NCBI GenBank assembly: GCA_028712845.1
Contig: JAQTPO010000093.1
Coordinates: 1 to 7,741 of the forward strand
Source: Dehalococcoidales bacterium
GTDB lineage: Bacteria > Chloroflexota > Dehalococcoidia > Dehalococcoidales > Fen-1064
Reading direction: 5' to 3'
DNA: 7,741 nt
Part shown: one piece after another, positions 1 to 4,993 of the stretch
How positions within the stretch are numbered: the stretch's first letter is position 1
How the letters are laid out: every line of letters starts with the position of its first letter
The notes under the pieces: generated by a model
What the model saw: only the letters and a program-made list of their open reading frames with translations
Database searches by the model: none
What the model was told of the DNA's origin: nothing
Program-made: the position numbers and the translations under genes

Positions 1-683
1 GCAGGTTCGTTACGCTTGCCGCGAAATCTCTGCGGGGGAAGAAAAGGACAATCCGTCTCCACCACCATCCTATCCTGAGGGATAGTTTTAATGACTTCCG
101 GAATGAGGCTGTTCGGATAGCTGATATAGCCGCCAAAAGCAAGGTAAAAACCCATTTCCAGAAACTTCTGGGCGGCTCGAGCATTTTCGCTGAAACAATG
201 GATAACACCGGGTATCTTTGCATGCGAATTTTTTGTCCAGTCACTCAGAATTTCTATCATCTCTTTTGCCGCCTGGCGGGTGTGGATGATAACCGGCAAG
301 GAAAGTTCGCTTGCCAGCTCCAGTTGCCATTTCAGTGCCTGAAACTGCCTGTCTCGTGGCGCATAGTTGCGGTAAAAATCCAGTCCCATCTCTCCCAGCG
401 CTACCACTCTGGGATGTTTTGCCAGTTCGGCAATACGGTCGATGTCAGCTTTCTGCACATTACCGGCATCGTGGGGATGAATACCCACCGCCGCGAAGAC
501 CTGCGGATATTTCCCCGCCAGCGCAATGGCTTCTTCACTCGATTTTACACTGGTGCCGACCGTAATAATCCTGTTGACGCCGGCATCAGCCGCCCTGATA
601 ACAACTTCATCACGGTCACCAGCAAAATCTTTCATCTCCAGATGAGCATGGGTGTCTATGATAGATAGTTTTAGCTCAGTCAA
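1..683 (-). CDS. tatD: TatD family metal-dependent DNase (3' end outside window)
   Basis: Predicted TIM-barrel metal-dependent hydrolase of the TatD family (cytoplasmic 3'-5' exonuclease-like DNase; the family needs divalent metal). I translated this from the minus strand; 227 codons are present. Family motifs appear in order: DTHAHLE near residues 10-16 (metal-binding HxH), GIHPHD, GEMGLDFYR (metal-ligand Glu), a strand ending in HTR, HCFS, and ETDCPFLPP followed by RGKRNEP at the window edge. Usual length is about 255-260, so roughly 30 C-terminal residues lie outside. The start is TTG at 683-681: an in-frame TAA stands at 698-696, no ATG or GTG lies between, and the next ATG would delete the essential HxH motif. 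A modest Shine-Dalgarno GGAAAG (693-688) sits 4 nt upstream. It lies 144 bp downstream of the NUDIX gene on the same strand; I see no convincing promoter of its own. The family is very clear; the exact in vivo substrate is not. Confidence 0.95.
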   Translation of the reverse strand, partial: MTELKLSIIDTHAHLEMKDFAGDRDEVVIRAADAGVNRIITVGTSVKSSEEAIALAGKYPQVFAAVGIHPHDAGNVQKADIDRIAELAKHPRVVALGEMGLDFYRNYAPRDRQFQALKWQLELASELSLPVIIHTRQAAKEMIEILSDWTKNSHAKIPGVIHCFSENARAAQKFLEMGFYLAFGGYISYPNSLIPEVIKTIPQDRMVVETDCPFLPPQRFRGKRNEP

Positions 684-761
684 TTTACTTTCCGTTTAGC
701 GCTACACCAATAAGCCTTTACTAGTACTTGCTCGCGCGAGTTTGCATTACAATAATATCCG

Positions 762-782
762 CCTCTCCCTTGACGGGAGAGG
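762..782. repeat. Palindromic hairpin, possible dispersed intergenic repeat
   Basis: Perfect 8-bp inverted repeat CCTCTCCC / GGGAGAGG around a 5-nt loop (TTGAC), in the gap between tatD and the NUDIX gene. There is no T-tract on either strand, so it is not a standard intrinsic terminator. Palindromes of this pattern (CTCTCCC-TTGA-GGGAGAG) are familiar as dispersed intergenic repeats in many bacterial genomes, so this may be one copy. The rest of the gap (684-827) holds a 10-bp palindrome CTCGCGCGAG at 731-740 and no recognisable gene or strong promoter. Confidence 0.5.
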
Positions 783-827
783 AAATATAACGCTGATTTA
801 CGCAAAAACTAAACACCAGTTATAGCC

Positions 828-1187
828 TCAGCCTTTGTATTTACGAAGAATATATTTTACATGCCCCTGAAGGGGGATTTCGTCCTTCATGTTCCACCAT
901 ACAAAGTCATCAAGTTCTCTATGATTTATATGTGGCTCCCCTTCAACCAAAAGCAAGCCGACTTTATGATTGGCTCTTTCACCTTCACAATCACAGATTC
1001 TTAGCCTTGTGGCTGAGATAACTTTCATTCTCAATTCTTCGGCTACTTCTCTAATACATGCTTGTATGGTGGATTCTTTTGGCTTAAACCCTCCACCCGG
1101 CATAGAATAATCATGTCTCCCCTTGTCCCTAACAAGAAGGACTTTATCATTTCTGATTATCAATGCAGTCGCTCTATATCTCGGCAT
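828..1187 (-). CDS. NUDIX hydrolase, small
   Basis: A 119-residue NUDIX-domain protein, at the short end for the family (usually about 130-150). NUDIX enzymes hydrolyse nucleoside diphosphates linked to another moiety, using Mg2+ bound by the Nudix-box glutamates. The box runs from about residue 32 to 54: GGFKPKE, a seven-residue spacer, then REVAEELRM. It matches GX5EX7REUXEEXGU including R, E and the EE pair, except that the conserved Gly after EE is Arg. The N-terminal strand (RATALIIRNDKVLLVRD) and a late WWNMKDEIPL segment fit the fold. Substrate cannot be assigned. It starts 45 bp after the pyrD stop on the same strand, but its upstream Shine-Dalgarno is weak. G+C is about 42% by hand count over 841-1140, clearly below pyrD, with AT-rich spacers on both sides, suggesting a later insertion into the operon. 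Confidence 0.88.
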   Translation of the reverse strand: MPRYRATALIIRNDKVLLVRDKGRHDYSMPGGGFKPKESTIQACIREVAEELRMKVISATRLRICDCEGERANHKVGLLLVEGEPHINHRELDDFVWWNMKDEIPLQGHVKYILRKYKG

Positions 1188-1232
1188 AAGAACATCACTA
1201 CTAACTTAATGTCTAATAATTTTGCTGTTTTC

Positions 1233-2156
1233 TTACTTTCGCGCCACGCCGATAAGCTCGTGGATGTCTTTAATCTTTTCCTTCTGCAAAAAACTTTCAA
1301 TTCCTTCCAGCACATCCAGCGGCGCGCGGGGGTTCATAAAGCTGGCAGTACCCACCTGAACAGCCGCAGCACCCGCCAGCATAAATTCAATGGCATCGCC
1401 GGCAGTGGTAATACCGCCACAACCGATAATGGGTATCTTCACTACTTTTGCCACTTCATAAACCATATATAAAGCGACCGGTTTGATGGCAGGACCCGAG
1501 AGTCCGCCGTAGCCATTACCCAGTAGCGGTTTACGCGTCTTGATGTCTATTGCCATCCCTTTCAGGGTATTGATAAGACAGAGAGCATCAGCCCCTGCGG
1601 CGGTAACCGCCTGAGCGATTTTAACAATTTCGCCGGTGTTGGGCGTCAGTTTCACGATTATCGGGAGCGTGGTTGCCTTCTTCACCGCCTCCGTAACTTT
1701 TGCGGCGGAAACAGGGTCGGCGCCAAATTCAGCGCCACCGGCTTTGACATTGGGACAGCTGATATTTACCTCCAGTCCGCTGACACCCGCCACATTATCC
1801 AGTTTTTCTGCCAATACTGCATAATCATCGATTGTCCTGCCGGCAATATTGACGATGACCGGCACTGTCCATTTTGCCCAGACCGGCGCTTTTTCTTCGA
1901 TAAGGGCATCCACCCCGATATTCTGCAAACCGATGGAATTGAGCATCCCACCGCTTGTCTCGACGATACGCGGTTGAGGGTTCCCGTCTCTCGGCTCCAG
2001 TGTAGTGCCTTTACAAACAATTGCACCCAGCTTCTGAATATCGAAGAGGTGCTCGTCCTCCACACCATAACCGAACGTACCGGAGGCAGTCATCACGGGG
2101 TTCGCCAGTTTTAAGCCTTTTTTGTTTTTTGGAGCTAATTCCACCGAGAGCTTCAT
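1233..2156 (-). CDS. pyrD: Dihydroorotate dehydrogenase, class 1B catalytic subunit
   Basis: Oxidises dihydroorotate to orotate, the fourth step of de novo pyrimidine synthesis, with FMN in a TIM barrel. Full length at 307 residues, typical for class 1B. Landmarks: NPVMTASGTFG (19-29), VCKGTT (47-52, FMN/substrate Lys), MLNSIGLQN (71-79), NISCPN (131-136) with the class 1 active-site base Cys134 (class 2 has Ser), KL at 169-170, LINT (194-197), GGLSGPAIKP (217-226), GCGGI (245-249) and VGTASF (268-273) for the FMN phosphate. Class 1B enzymes normally work with PyrK, an FAD/[2Fe-2S] subunit that passes electrons to NAD+; no pyrK is in this window. ATG start at 2156-2154. The Shine-Dalgarno AGGGGAG (2167-2161) overlaps the stop codon of the upstream MBL gene, 9 bp away, indicating translational coupling. 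Assignment is secure; 1A versus 1B rests on overall resemblance and length. Confidence 0.96.
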   Translation of the reverse strand: MKLSVELAPKNKKGLKLANPVMTASGTFGYGVEDEHLFDIQKLGAIVCKGTTLEPRDGNPQPRIVETSGGMLNSIGLQNIGVDALIEEKAPVWAKWTVPVIVNIAGRTIDDYAVLAEKLDNVAGVSGLEVNISCPNVKAGGAEFGADPVSAAKVTEAVKKATTLPIIVKLTPNTGEIVKIAQAVTAAGADALCLINTLKGMAIDIKTRKPLLGNGYGGLSGPAIKPVALYMVYEVAKVVKIPIIGCGGITTAGDAIEFMLAGAAAVQVGTASFMNPRAPLDVLEGIESFLQKEKIKDIHELIGVARK

Positions 2157-2165
2157 TTTACTCCC

Positions 2166-3023
2166 CTAATCAACCTTGATTTCCGTATCGGTAATATCGA
2201 TACGAGTACAAGCATTATTATAGAAGAAACGTTCGCCCAGCGCTTGTGCCATAATCGCCGATGCCTCCTGCCCGGTGCAATGCGAGACGCCTACTTTTTG
2301 GACGCCAAGCTCCTGCATGGCGGCTATTGTTCTGTACACCTTTTCCTCGGAAGAATTAATGAGATGACAGCCCCCGATGACCAAACGTATTTCTTTTCTG
2401 CCGGTCAGGTTCTGCGCATGATAAAGGGTATTGATAACGCCCCTGTGCCCGCAACCCAGTACTACGATTAATCCCGGCACGGTATTGATAATCAGCGCCA
2501 GGTCGTCCTTCAGTTCATCGGAACGCCAGCTGGAATCTTCTTTCACGAAAAAACGGTCGGGGACAATTTCCTCAAAATCCGTGACCATCGGCACTTCACC
2601 GGTAGTCATTATGTCGGGAGTTATTTTTACCGGTCCTTTACTCAACCTGAATTTTGCACCGAGAGCTTCTAGTTCTTTCAATTGAAAAGGAATGCCGATG
2701 TCTCGCCTGTTATCTACTTGCTGTCCGGCGTATTTAGCCGCAAAGACATCCGGATGGGCGATGATTTCAACCTTTTTCCCGATTTGCGCCAGGACATTCC
2801 GCAATCCGCCCGTATGGTCGGAATGTCCATGACTCAGGACAATCTTATCTACTTTGCGGAGATCGATACTTAATGCGCCGGCGTTATGAGTGGCAGAAAT
2901 GCTCTGTCCGGCATCCAGCAGGACATCGCCTGTATCCGCTTGCACCAGAATACTCAATCCCCATTCCCCTAACAAATCCAGCGCATCTACGGTATTCTCA
3001 CTGAGAGTAGTAATCTTGAGCAT
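2166..3023 (-). CDS. Metallo-beta-lactamase fold hydrolase, COG1237-like
   Basis: Cytoplasmic metallo-beta-lactamase-fold protein of 285 residues with no signal peptide. The metal motif HGHSDH (65-70) has His65, His67, Asp69 and His70; a second cluster includes GCGHRG (190-195), GGCHL (217-221) and SHCTG (247-251). This pattern, with Cys beside the metal-binding His positions, is that of COG1237, whose archaeal member MJ0301 makes a ribofuranosyl-aminobenzene phosphate intermediate in methanopterin synthesis. In bacteria the role is generally unknown and I do not assign that reaction here. ATG at 3023-3021 with a weak GTAGG 7 nt upstream. It is the first gene after a good promoter (3071-3043), and its stop overlaps the pyrD ribosome-binding site, so it leads a pyrD operon. 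Superfamily is certain; the COG1237 placement is likely; substrate unknown. Confidence 0.9.
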   Translation of the reverse strand: MLKITTLSENTVDALDLLGEWGLSILVQADTGDVLLDAGQSISATHNAGALSIDLRKVDKIVLSHGHSDHTGGLRNVLAQIGKKVEIIAHPDVFAAKYAGQQVDNRRDIGIPFQLKELEALGAKFRLSKGPVKITPDIMTTGEVPMVTDFEEIVPDRFFVKEDSSWRSDELKDDLALIINTVPGLIVVLGCGHRGVINTLYHAQNLTGRKEIRLVIGGCHLINSSEEKVYRTIAAMQELGVQKVGVSHCTGQEASAIMAQALGERFFYNNACTRIDITDTEIKVD

Positions 3024-3042
3024 CGTTTTACCTACTGTGTAG

Positions 3043-3071
3043 ATTATAGGCTATGTTTGCTATCGGGGCAA
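3043..3071 (-). promoter_or_regulatory. Sigma70-type promoter for the MBL-pyrD operon
   Basis: On the minus strand, -35 TTGCCC (3071-3066), a 17-bp spacer, and a perfect -10 TATAAT (3048-3043). Transcription would begin near 3036, giving a leader of about 12 nt before the MBL ATG at 3023. It lies just beyond the terminator of the preceding minus-strand gene, which supports an independent transcription unit. Confidence 0.7.
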
Positions 3072-3089
3072 ATAATTCCGGGGAAATGT

Positions 3090-3128
3090 AAAAAATAAGA
3101 AAGCCCCTCGATGTTTGCGAGGGGCTTT
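3090..3128 (-). terminator. Intrinsic terminator after the zinc-ribbon gene
   Basis: An 11-bp perfect stem, arms at 3128-3118 and 3110-3100 (core GCCCCTCG / CGAGGGGC flanked by A/T pairs), with a 7-nt loop. On the minus strand it is followed by TCTTATTTTTT, the expected U-tract. On the plus strand only TTT follows and no plus-strand gene precedes it, so minus is the functional direction. It lies 52 bp after the zinc-ribbon stop codon and separates that gene from the MBL-pyrD operon. Confidence 0.85.
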
Positions 3129-3180
3129 CATTGTACCCACGGTGATGGAGCTTTGTAAGCGTCACGAGTGACCGGGGGTG

Positions 3181-3399
3181 TTAGTTAGCCGGTGATACAC
3201 GGACATTACCGTATAGTTTCTGTCCGGCTTCAATTTGGCCTTTTATCTTAACCTGACCGCCAGCGCCTACGGTAACCAGATTAGATACATCTCTCTGGTA
3301 ACCACACAGGAGACACTCTTCATACCAGCCATCCGTTTCACGCTGGATGAAAAGGTCGCCACTGCACCGGGGACAACTCTTCAACTTCCAGACCGCCAT
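3181..3399 (-). CDS. Small zinc-ribbon-like protein of unknown function
   Basis: A 72-residue protein with two CxxC knuckles, CPRC at 9-12 and CLLC at 29-32, separated by a segment with DLFIQRETDGWYEE. This is the classic layout of a rubredoxin/zinc-ribbon knuckle pair that binds one zinc. The C-terminal half (VSNLVTVGAGGQVKIKGQIEAGQKLYGNVRV) is Gly/Val-rich and probably beta-structured. There is no signal peptide or membrane segment. I chose ATG 3399-3397 because GGAGGG (3413-3408) sits 8 nt upstream; an ATG ten codons earlier (3429) is in frame but lacks a good ribosome-binding site and would place the GGAGGG inside the gene. It is a single-gene transcript, with its own terminator and a 292-bp upstream gap. 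Function is not recognised; a nucleic-acid- or protein-binding role would be a guess. Confidence 0.8.
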   Translation of the reverse strand: MAVWKLKSCPRCSGDLFIQRETDGWYEECLLCGYQRDVSNLVTVGAGGQVKIKGQIEAGQKLYGNVRVSPAN

Positions 3400-3407
3400 A
3401 TTCCCAT

Positions 3408-3413
3408 CCCTCC
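3408..3413 (-). promoter_or_regulatory. Ribosome-binding site fixing the zinc-ribbon start
   Basis: GGAGGG, 8 nt before the ATG at 3399. It decides for the 72-residue form over the 82-residue form that starts at 3429. Confidence 0.65.
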
Positions 3414-3500
3414 ACATTTTCCGGGACATCCCAACGTTTATTTATTCGTTCGATGTCCTTTTCAATTTTGCAGGTGCCTTTTGCTGCCTGCTAACGACCT

Positions 3501-3530
3501 TTAATAATTTCTTCTTTTTTGATTAGCCAA
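3501..3530 (-). promoter_or_regulatory. Weak promoter candidate for the zinc-ribbon gene
   Basis: Minus strand -35 TTGGCT (3530-3525), 18-bp A-rich spacer, -10 TATTAA (3506-3501); each hexamer matches 4 of 6 consensus positions. It would give a leader of about 95 nt. It is the best pair I found in the 292-bp gap 3400-3691, but AT-rich sequence gives such matches by chance. Confidence 0.3.
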
Positions 3531-3580
3531 TACTAGAGGATAGACTATCAGGGTTACGACAACATTAAGAACTGTCACAT

Positions 3581-3613
3581 AAAGTAACAACGAAGTAACA
3601 ACAAAGTAAAGTT
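3581..3613. repeat. 11-bp tandem repeat, about 2.5 copies
   Basis: Two consecutive 11-bp units, AAAGTAACAAC (3581-3591) and GAAGTAACAAC (3592-3602), differing only in the first base, followed by a decayed third unit AAAGTAAAGTT (3603-3613). Related GTTAC words occur at 3553-3557 and 3616-3620. Spacing of one DNA helical turn places the units on one face, as in an operator with iterated sites, but it could be slippage in AT-rich DNA. It lies in the gap between the lipoprotein stop and the zinc-ribbon gene. The rest of 3614-3691 shows no gene or terminator. Confidence 0.6.
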
Positions 3614-3691
3614 TTGGTTACAATAATTACTTTGAGCTTCTTGCCGATAGGCCGGAAATGTCCCTTGAAACCATAACTGAAGACGGCTATT

Positions 3692-4225
3692 CTAATTTGC
3701 CTCAAGCGGGATAAAGATAGAATCTTCACCGGAGTCCTTAGCGGGGTAGATAATCTCCATGAAGATGGTTTCTTTTGATTTCTTATCTGGCAGGTTGTTA
3801 TAAAAGATTAATCTATAACTTGTTCCATAAGCCTGCGTAGCGGTAAAGGAAAAACGGTCGGACGTTTTACCAATAGTCGTCGCTCCGGCAGTGCCTGATG
3901 TGTAAATTACCGAAGCCCCGGCTTTAACCTGAAAGTCGATGCTCCCGTCTGTCGCTGGCTTTTCCACTTTATACCAGCAATCCACGTTATCGCCATCGAC
4001 CAGATTCAAATCTATGGTAAATCTGGCACCCTCCTCAAGTTCAAGCCGCAGTTGATATATCTCCCGCTTGATACCTTGAGATTCAACCTGCACCACCTTA
4101 ACGATTTCATACTTTCTGGCAGGCGTAGATGTGGAACCGGATTTCCCGGTGCATCCAAAAAGCATCATCGTTGCCATCAGAGAAAATATCACCAGCACTG
4201 TTCTAATATATCTATTTCGCTTCAC
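3692..4225 (-). CDS. Secreted lipoprotein with GOLD-like beta domain
   Basis: A 177-residue predicted lipoprotein. The N-terminus has basic residues (KRNRYIR), a hydrophobic stretch (TVLVIFSLMATMM) and a lipobox LFGC with the lipidated Cys at residue 25; the mature protein begins with a Gly/Ser/Thr linker. Residues about 58-160 are beta-rich with a layout resembling GOLD/emp24-type domains: GARFTIDLNLVDGDNVDCWYKV, then GSIDFQVKAG, a central F-rich strand (DRFSFTATQAYGTSYRLIFYNN), and a final strand ETIFMEIIYP. GOLD domains usually mediate protein binding; that match is by eye and no function is assigned. It would sit on the outer face of the cytoplasmic membrane. Start: GTG 4225-4223, with GAGG (4235-4232) 6 nt upstream; another GTG at 4237 would add four residues but has a poorer site, and a TAG stop closes the frame just above it. 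It is transcribed divergently from the MarR gene. Confidence 0.8.
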   Translation of the reverse strand: MKRNRYIRTVLVIFSLMATMMLFGCTGKSGSTSTPARKYEIVKVVQVESQGIKREIYQLRLELEEGARFTIDLNLVDGDNVDCWYKVEKPATDGSIDFQVKAGASVIYTSGTAGATTIGKTSDRFSFTATQAYGTSYRLIFYNNLPDKKSKETIFMEIIYPAKDSGEDSIFIPLEAN

Positions 4226-4258
4226 TCTAAGCCTCACTAGCTAAACCCATCGTTCTAA

Positions 4259-4287
4259 ACAATACAACCGAACGGCCAATTAGTCAA
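4259..4287 (-). promoter_or_regulatory. Sigma70-type promoter for the lipoprotein
   Basis: Minus strand -35 TTGACT (4287-4282, 5 of 6), exactly 17 bp spacer, -10 TATTGT (4264-4259, 4 of 6). The start site would be near 4252, about 27 nt before the GTG at 4225. Confidence 0.6.
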
Positions 4288-4368
4288 TATCTTGTTGTGC
4301 GTATCACTGTTATTTACATTTTGGGAAGTTGTCTTTCCTCATATTTATTGCCTAACCCCTAAATATGC

Positions 4369-4395
4369 ATAGCACATACGACTATTCAATGCTAT
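4369..4395. promoter_or_regulatory. Inverted repeat over the marR promoter, candidate operator
   Basis: ATAGCA (4369-4374) and TGCTAT (4390-4395) are perfect 6-bp inverted arms separated by 15 nt, so their centres are 21 bp apart (two helical turns). The right arm overlaps the extended -10 of the marR promoter and the left arm occupies the -35 zone. An 8-bp palindrome TATGCATA (4364-4371) overlaps the left arm. MarR proteins bind such sites as dimers and often repress their own gene; the assignment here is inference from position. Confidence 0.4.
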
Positions 4396-4398
4396 AAT
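4390..4398 (+). promoter_or_regulatory. Extended -10 promoter for the MarR gene
   Basis: TGCTATAAT, a TGn extension plus a perfect TATAAT (4393-4398). No good -35 lies 16-18 bp upstream (TAGCAC at 4370-4375 is poor), which is usual for extended -10 promoters. The transcript would start near 4405, leaving a leader of about 73 nt before the ATG at 4478. Confidence 0.6.
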
Positions 4399-4477
4399 AA
4401 AAGGGAATAATTTGCGTTTAATTGAGAAATAGAAATATTGAAGACCACTGGTTACGCAAGGTTCCGGGAGTAAAAAC

Positions 4478-4987
4478 ATGCACAATAAATTATCTACTGA
4501 CCGAGACTACAATCTCTGGGTATTAATCAGACAGACAAGGGATGCAATGATTAAGGCGAGAGAAAAGGAACTCGCACAATCGGGACTTTCAAGCATACAG
4601 GCAGCTGTTTTATTCACCCTACAGGCTATCGGGAATGAAGCGACACCGGCAGAAATATCCCGCCGATTGGTACGTGAGCCGCATTCCGTCTCCGGATTGC
4701 TGAACAGGATGGAGAAACAGGGTCTGATTAAAAAACTAAAAGACCTGCCGCGTAAAAACATGGTAAGGGTTACCATGACCGAAAAGGGGCAAAAAGCCTA
4801 CTATCAATCGACCGAGAGGACAATCATGCACTCGATTTTGTCGATCCTGACCGAAGATGAAAGAAAAGATACGTGGGTTCTTCTGGAAAAACTGCGAGAT
4901 AAATCCCTCAAAATGGCTGGAATCGGTTATGACCTGCCATTTCCTGCGGCATGGTCTGACTCCGAACACAATCTGGTTCAAGAATGA
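4478..4987 (+). CDS. MarR family transcriptional regulator
   Basis: A 169-residue winged-helix DNA-binding protein, length typical for MarR dimers. An N-terminal dimerisation helix (DYNLWVLIRQTRDAMIKAREKEL, about 10-32) is followed by SIQAAVLFTLQAI, then the HTH: ATPAEISRRLV (55-65) and recognition helix HSVSGLLNRMEKQGLI (69-84), the wing LKDLPRKNMVRVTMTEKG (87-104), and C-terminal dimerisation helices. The tail ends in an unusual Pro/Trp-rich stretch (YDLPFPAAWSDSE). It resembles the MarR regulators that are numerous in Dehalococcoidia, some of which sit beside reductive dehalogenase genes, but no such gene is here. The Shine-Dalgarno GGGAG (4466-4470) is 7 nt from ATG. It is the only plus-strand gene, divergent from the lipoprotein gene and convergent with nadB. 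The likely targets are its own promoter and the adjacent lipoprotein; the ligand is unknown. Confidence 0.93.
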   Translation: MHNKLSTDRDYNLWVLIRQTRDAMIKAREKELAQSGLSSIQAAVLFTLQAIGNEATPAEISRRLVREPHSVSGLLNRMEKQGLIKKLKDLPRKNMVRVTMTEKGQKAYYQSTERTIMHSILSILTEDERKDTWVLLEKLRDKSLKMAGIGYDLPFPAAWSDSEHNLVQE

Positions 4988-4992
4988 ACCGG
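4973..4992. terminator. Hairpin at the marR/nadB convergent junction, possible bidirectional terminator
   Basis: CTGGTTCA (4973-4980), loop AGAA, TGAACCGG (4985-4992): an 8-bp stem with one G-U wobble on the plus strand. The marR stop TGA (4985-4987) is inside the right arm, and the nadB stop (4996-4994) lies just outside. The plus-strand continuation CTTATTCTTT is T-rich; the minus-strand continuation is less so. With only 6 bp between the genes it is the only visible termination signal for either. Confidence 0.45.
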
Positions 4993-4993
4993 C

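Noticed and set aside
198..668. A 156-codon plus-strand open frame opposite tatD
   Set aside because: It lies antisense to a clear TatD coding sequence with all family motifs; the plus-strand product shows no domain character.
1062..1472. A 136-codon plus-strand frame spanning the NUDIX and pyrD genes
   Set aside because: Antisense to two recognised genes and crosses their boundary; low-complexity product.
3161..3172. GTCAC-GA-GTGAC inverted repeat in the zinc-ribbon 3' untranslated region
   Set aside because: Only 5-bp arms, positioned between stop codon and terminator; no clear role and likely chance.
3342..3486. A minus-strand frame in the zinc-ribbon leader reading ...KDIERINKRWDVPENVEGWEYGG...
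   Set aside because: It looks protein-like, but it has no ATG/GTG/TTG near its beginning after the upstream TAG, and it overlaps the zinc-ribbon gene in another frame before stopping.
3614..3691. Possible riboswitch, tRNA or terminator after the lipoprotein gene
   Set aside because: Only a tiny GCC-GATA-GGC hairpin (3644-3653) with no T-tract and no recognisable RNA family signature.
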